A stretch of 5,787 bases of DNA from Desulfobacterales bacterium. GTDB taxonomy: Bacteria; Desulfobacterota; Desulfobacteria; Desulfobacterales; JAFDCJ01. This document shows positions 5,041 through 5,787 of the stretch, one piece after another (positions within the stretch are counted from its first letter, which is position 1; each line of letters opens with the position of its first letter). A model generated the notes under the pieces. It was not told where the DNA came from, made no database searches, and saw nothing but the letters and a program-made list of their open reading frames with translations. The position numbers and the translations under genes were made by a program. The stretch spans positions 1,362 through 7,148 of the forward strand of contig JAOZPY010000133.1 of NCBI GenBank assembly GCA_029932495.1. The letters run 5' to 3'.

Positions 5041-5084
5041 TAAATTCAAGCACCTGCGAGATATTCGTGGGTGCTTTTTTTGTT
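4995..5084 (+). repeat. 90-bp direct repeat, copy 2 (displaced tRNA 3' part plus terminator); attR-like
   Basis: This is the partner of 2841-2930 with one difference. Because it carries the tRNA 3' part and its terminator but no 5' half, it is the best candidate for the original chromosomal 3' end of tRNA-Phe, displaced about 2.15 kb by insertion of units A and B. Alternatively it is the left end of a third unit. Confidence 0.88.
5048..5081 (+). terminator. Rho-independent terminator in the displaced tRNA 3' end
   Basis: A 12-bp stem (5048-5059 with 5065-5076), loop GATAT, then a T tract to 5081. C5074 restores a G-C pair that is G-U in the tRNA-proximal copy, so this hairpin is slightly stronger. 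It separates unit B transcription from the HigBA operon. Confidence 0.85.
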
Positions 5085-5138
5085 CTAATAGGTGCCCCAA
5101 AAGGCATATTCATTTTCTATTCATGCCGCGGTTTTTTC

Positions 5139-5167
5139 TTGACATCTGTCACGTGACGAATTACATT
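5139..5167 (+). promoter_or_regulatory. Promoter and operator of the higBA operon
   Basis: TTGACA (5139-5144) and TACATT (5162-5167) are separated by 17 bp. The perfect 10-bp palindrome GTCACGTGAC (5148-5157) fills the spacer and is the likely HigA operator. The expected start, about 7 nt after the -10, falls at or just before the higB ATG (5175), suggesting a leaderless or nearly leaderless message. Confidence 0.6.
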
Positions 5168-5174
5168 TTAAGCG

Positions 5175-5456
5175 ATGACCAAAACCTTTGCGGATAAACA
5201 TACTCAGCAGGTTTATGTCAAAGGCAAATCGAAACGTATTGCCCCCGATCTCATTAAAAGAGCCATTCGGAGACTGGAATACATCGATTTGGCAAACAGC
5301 CTGGACGATTTAAAAGTGCCGCCGCGCAACCGGCTCCACGCCCTCAAAGGATATCGAAAAGGGCAATACTCTATATCAATCAATGATCAGTGGCGGATAT
5401 GTTTCAAATTTGTTGATGGTGAGGCATATGAAGTCGAAATAACAGATTATCACTGA
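5175..5456 (+). CDS. higB: HigB-type toxin (RelE superfamily mRNA interferase)
   Basis: The 93-residue protein matches the HigB family along its whole length: MTKTFADKHTQQVYVKGKSK (1-20), the helical stretch RRLEYIDLANSLDDLKVPP (32-50), RLHALKGYRKGQYSISI (53-69), the NDQWRICFKFVDGEAYEVE core (70-88) and the terminal DYH. HigB toxins cleave mRNA in a ribosome-dependent way. The His/Lys/Arg-rich RLHALKGYRKG segment and the final DYH, both typical of the family, are intact, so the toxin is probably active. The toxin-first gene order is characteristic of hig modules. ATG 5175 matches the family N-terminus; no proper ribosome-binding site precedes it. Its stop codon overlaps the higA ribosome-binding site. 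Confidence 0.93.
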   Translation: MTKTFADKHTQQVYVKGKSKRIAPDLIKRAIRRLEYIDLANSLDDLKVPPRNRLHALKGYRKGQYSISINDQWRICFKFVDGEAYEVEITDYH

Positions 5457-5465
5457 GGAGCGACA

Positions 5466-5780
5466 ATGAGCATTAAAAATATTAAACGACGTGAAATTGC
5501 ACCGACTCATCCGGGAGAGATGCTGCGAGAGGATTTCATGCCGGATTATAATCTTACGACATCCGGCCTTGCAAAAAAGCTCGGCGTTTCCCGGCAAACA
5601 GTCAATGAGTTATTGCGGGAACGCCGTGCAGTATCCCCGCCCATGGCTTTGCGGTTGTCCAGATTGTTTGGCAACACGCCGGAGTTCTGGTTAAATGCGC
5701 AGCGCGCTGTGGATCTTTGGAAAGCCCAAAATGAAAGCCGGGATGAGATTGAACGCATCAAGCCGCTGCGGGCTGCTTAA
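5466..5780 (+). CDS. higA: HigA-type antitoxin, XRE-family HTH regulator
   Basis: The 104-residue protein is a typical HigA. It has an N-terminal arm with THPGEMLREDFMPDYNLT (14-31; HPGE is a family signature), a helix-turn-helix at about 33-54 (SGLAKKLGVSRQTVNELLRE), and a conserved following helix with MALRLSRLFGNTPEFWLNAQ (60-79). The C-terminal helix (80-104) is rich in charge. It neutralises HigB and represses the operon through the HTH, probably at the palindrome in the promoter. GAGGAG (5455-5460) overlaps the higB stop, so translation is coupled across a 9-bp gap. It ends 7 bp before the window edge; no terminator is visible. Confidence 0.95.
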   Translation: MSIKNIKRREIAPTHPGEMLREDFMPDYNLTTSGLAKKLGVSRQTVNELLRERRAVSPPMALRLSRLFGNTPEFWLNAQRAVDLWKAQNESRDEIERIKPLRAA

Positions 5781-5787
5781 TTTGTGC

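Noticed and set aside
2841..5084. CRISPR array made of the three 46-bp repeats
   Set aside because: Spacing is about 0.8-1.2 kb, the repeats are tRNA sequence, and no cas gene is present.

Overview
The window looks like chromosome of a Gram-negative bacterium of moderate GC, probably Desulfobacterota (delta-proteobacterial). That placement is an inference from overall gene content and codon habit, not from a marker gene. It contains two housekeeping genes, a tRNA gene, and an accessory region built from repeated pieces of that tRNA gene.

Left part (1-2886). A long, extremely acidic protein is encoded on the minus strand, starts at 1655 and runs off the left edge. A divergent intergenic region separates it from rsmE (16S rRNA m3U1498 methyltransferase, plus strand). 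rsmE is followed 23 bp later by a complete tRNA-Phe(GAA) gene with encoded CCA and a rho-independent terminator.

Right part (2887-5787). The last 46 bp of the tRNA gene (anticodon loop to CCA) recur exactly at 4123-4168 and 4995-5040, all in direct orientation. This is the signature of attachment sites left by site-specific integration at a tRNA gene. The three copies bound two consecutive units: A (1282 bp) and B (872 bp). A third segment, C, starts after the last copy and reaches the window edge. Each carries one two-gene type II toxin-antitoxin (TA) module and little else: A has a Phd/YefM-type antitoxin with a PIN-domain VapC-like toxin; B has a Phd/YefM antitoxin with a RelE/ParE toxin; C has HigB-HigA. 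No integrase gene is present. Units A and B share a nearly identical 176-bp right end (one mismatch) that includes the tRNA-derived core. Copies 1 and 3 of the core are also followed by the same terminator, giving a 90-bp repeat with one mismatch.

The three TA operons belong to different families, yet each has a TTGACA-17 bp-TANNNT promoter with a palindrome or inverted repeat on or near it, as expected for autoregulated TA operons. The most interesting reading is a modular array of integrase-less, att-bounded TA cassettes accreted next to tRNA-Phe, possibly moved in trans by a tyrosine integrase encoded elsewhere. The repeats and gene families are directly visible; mobility and mechanism are inferred.
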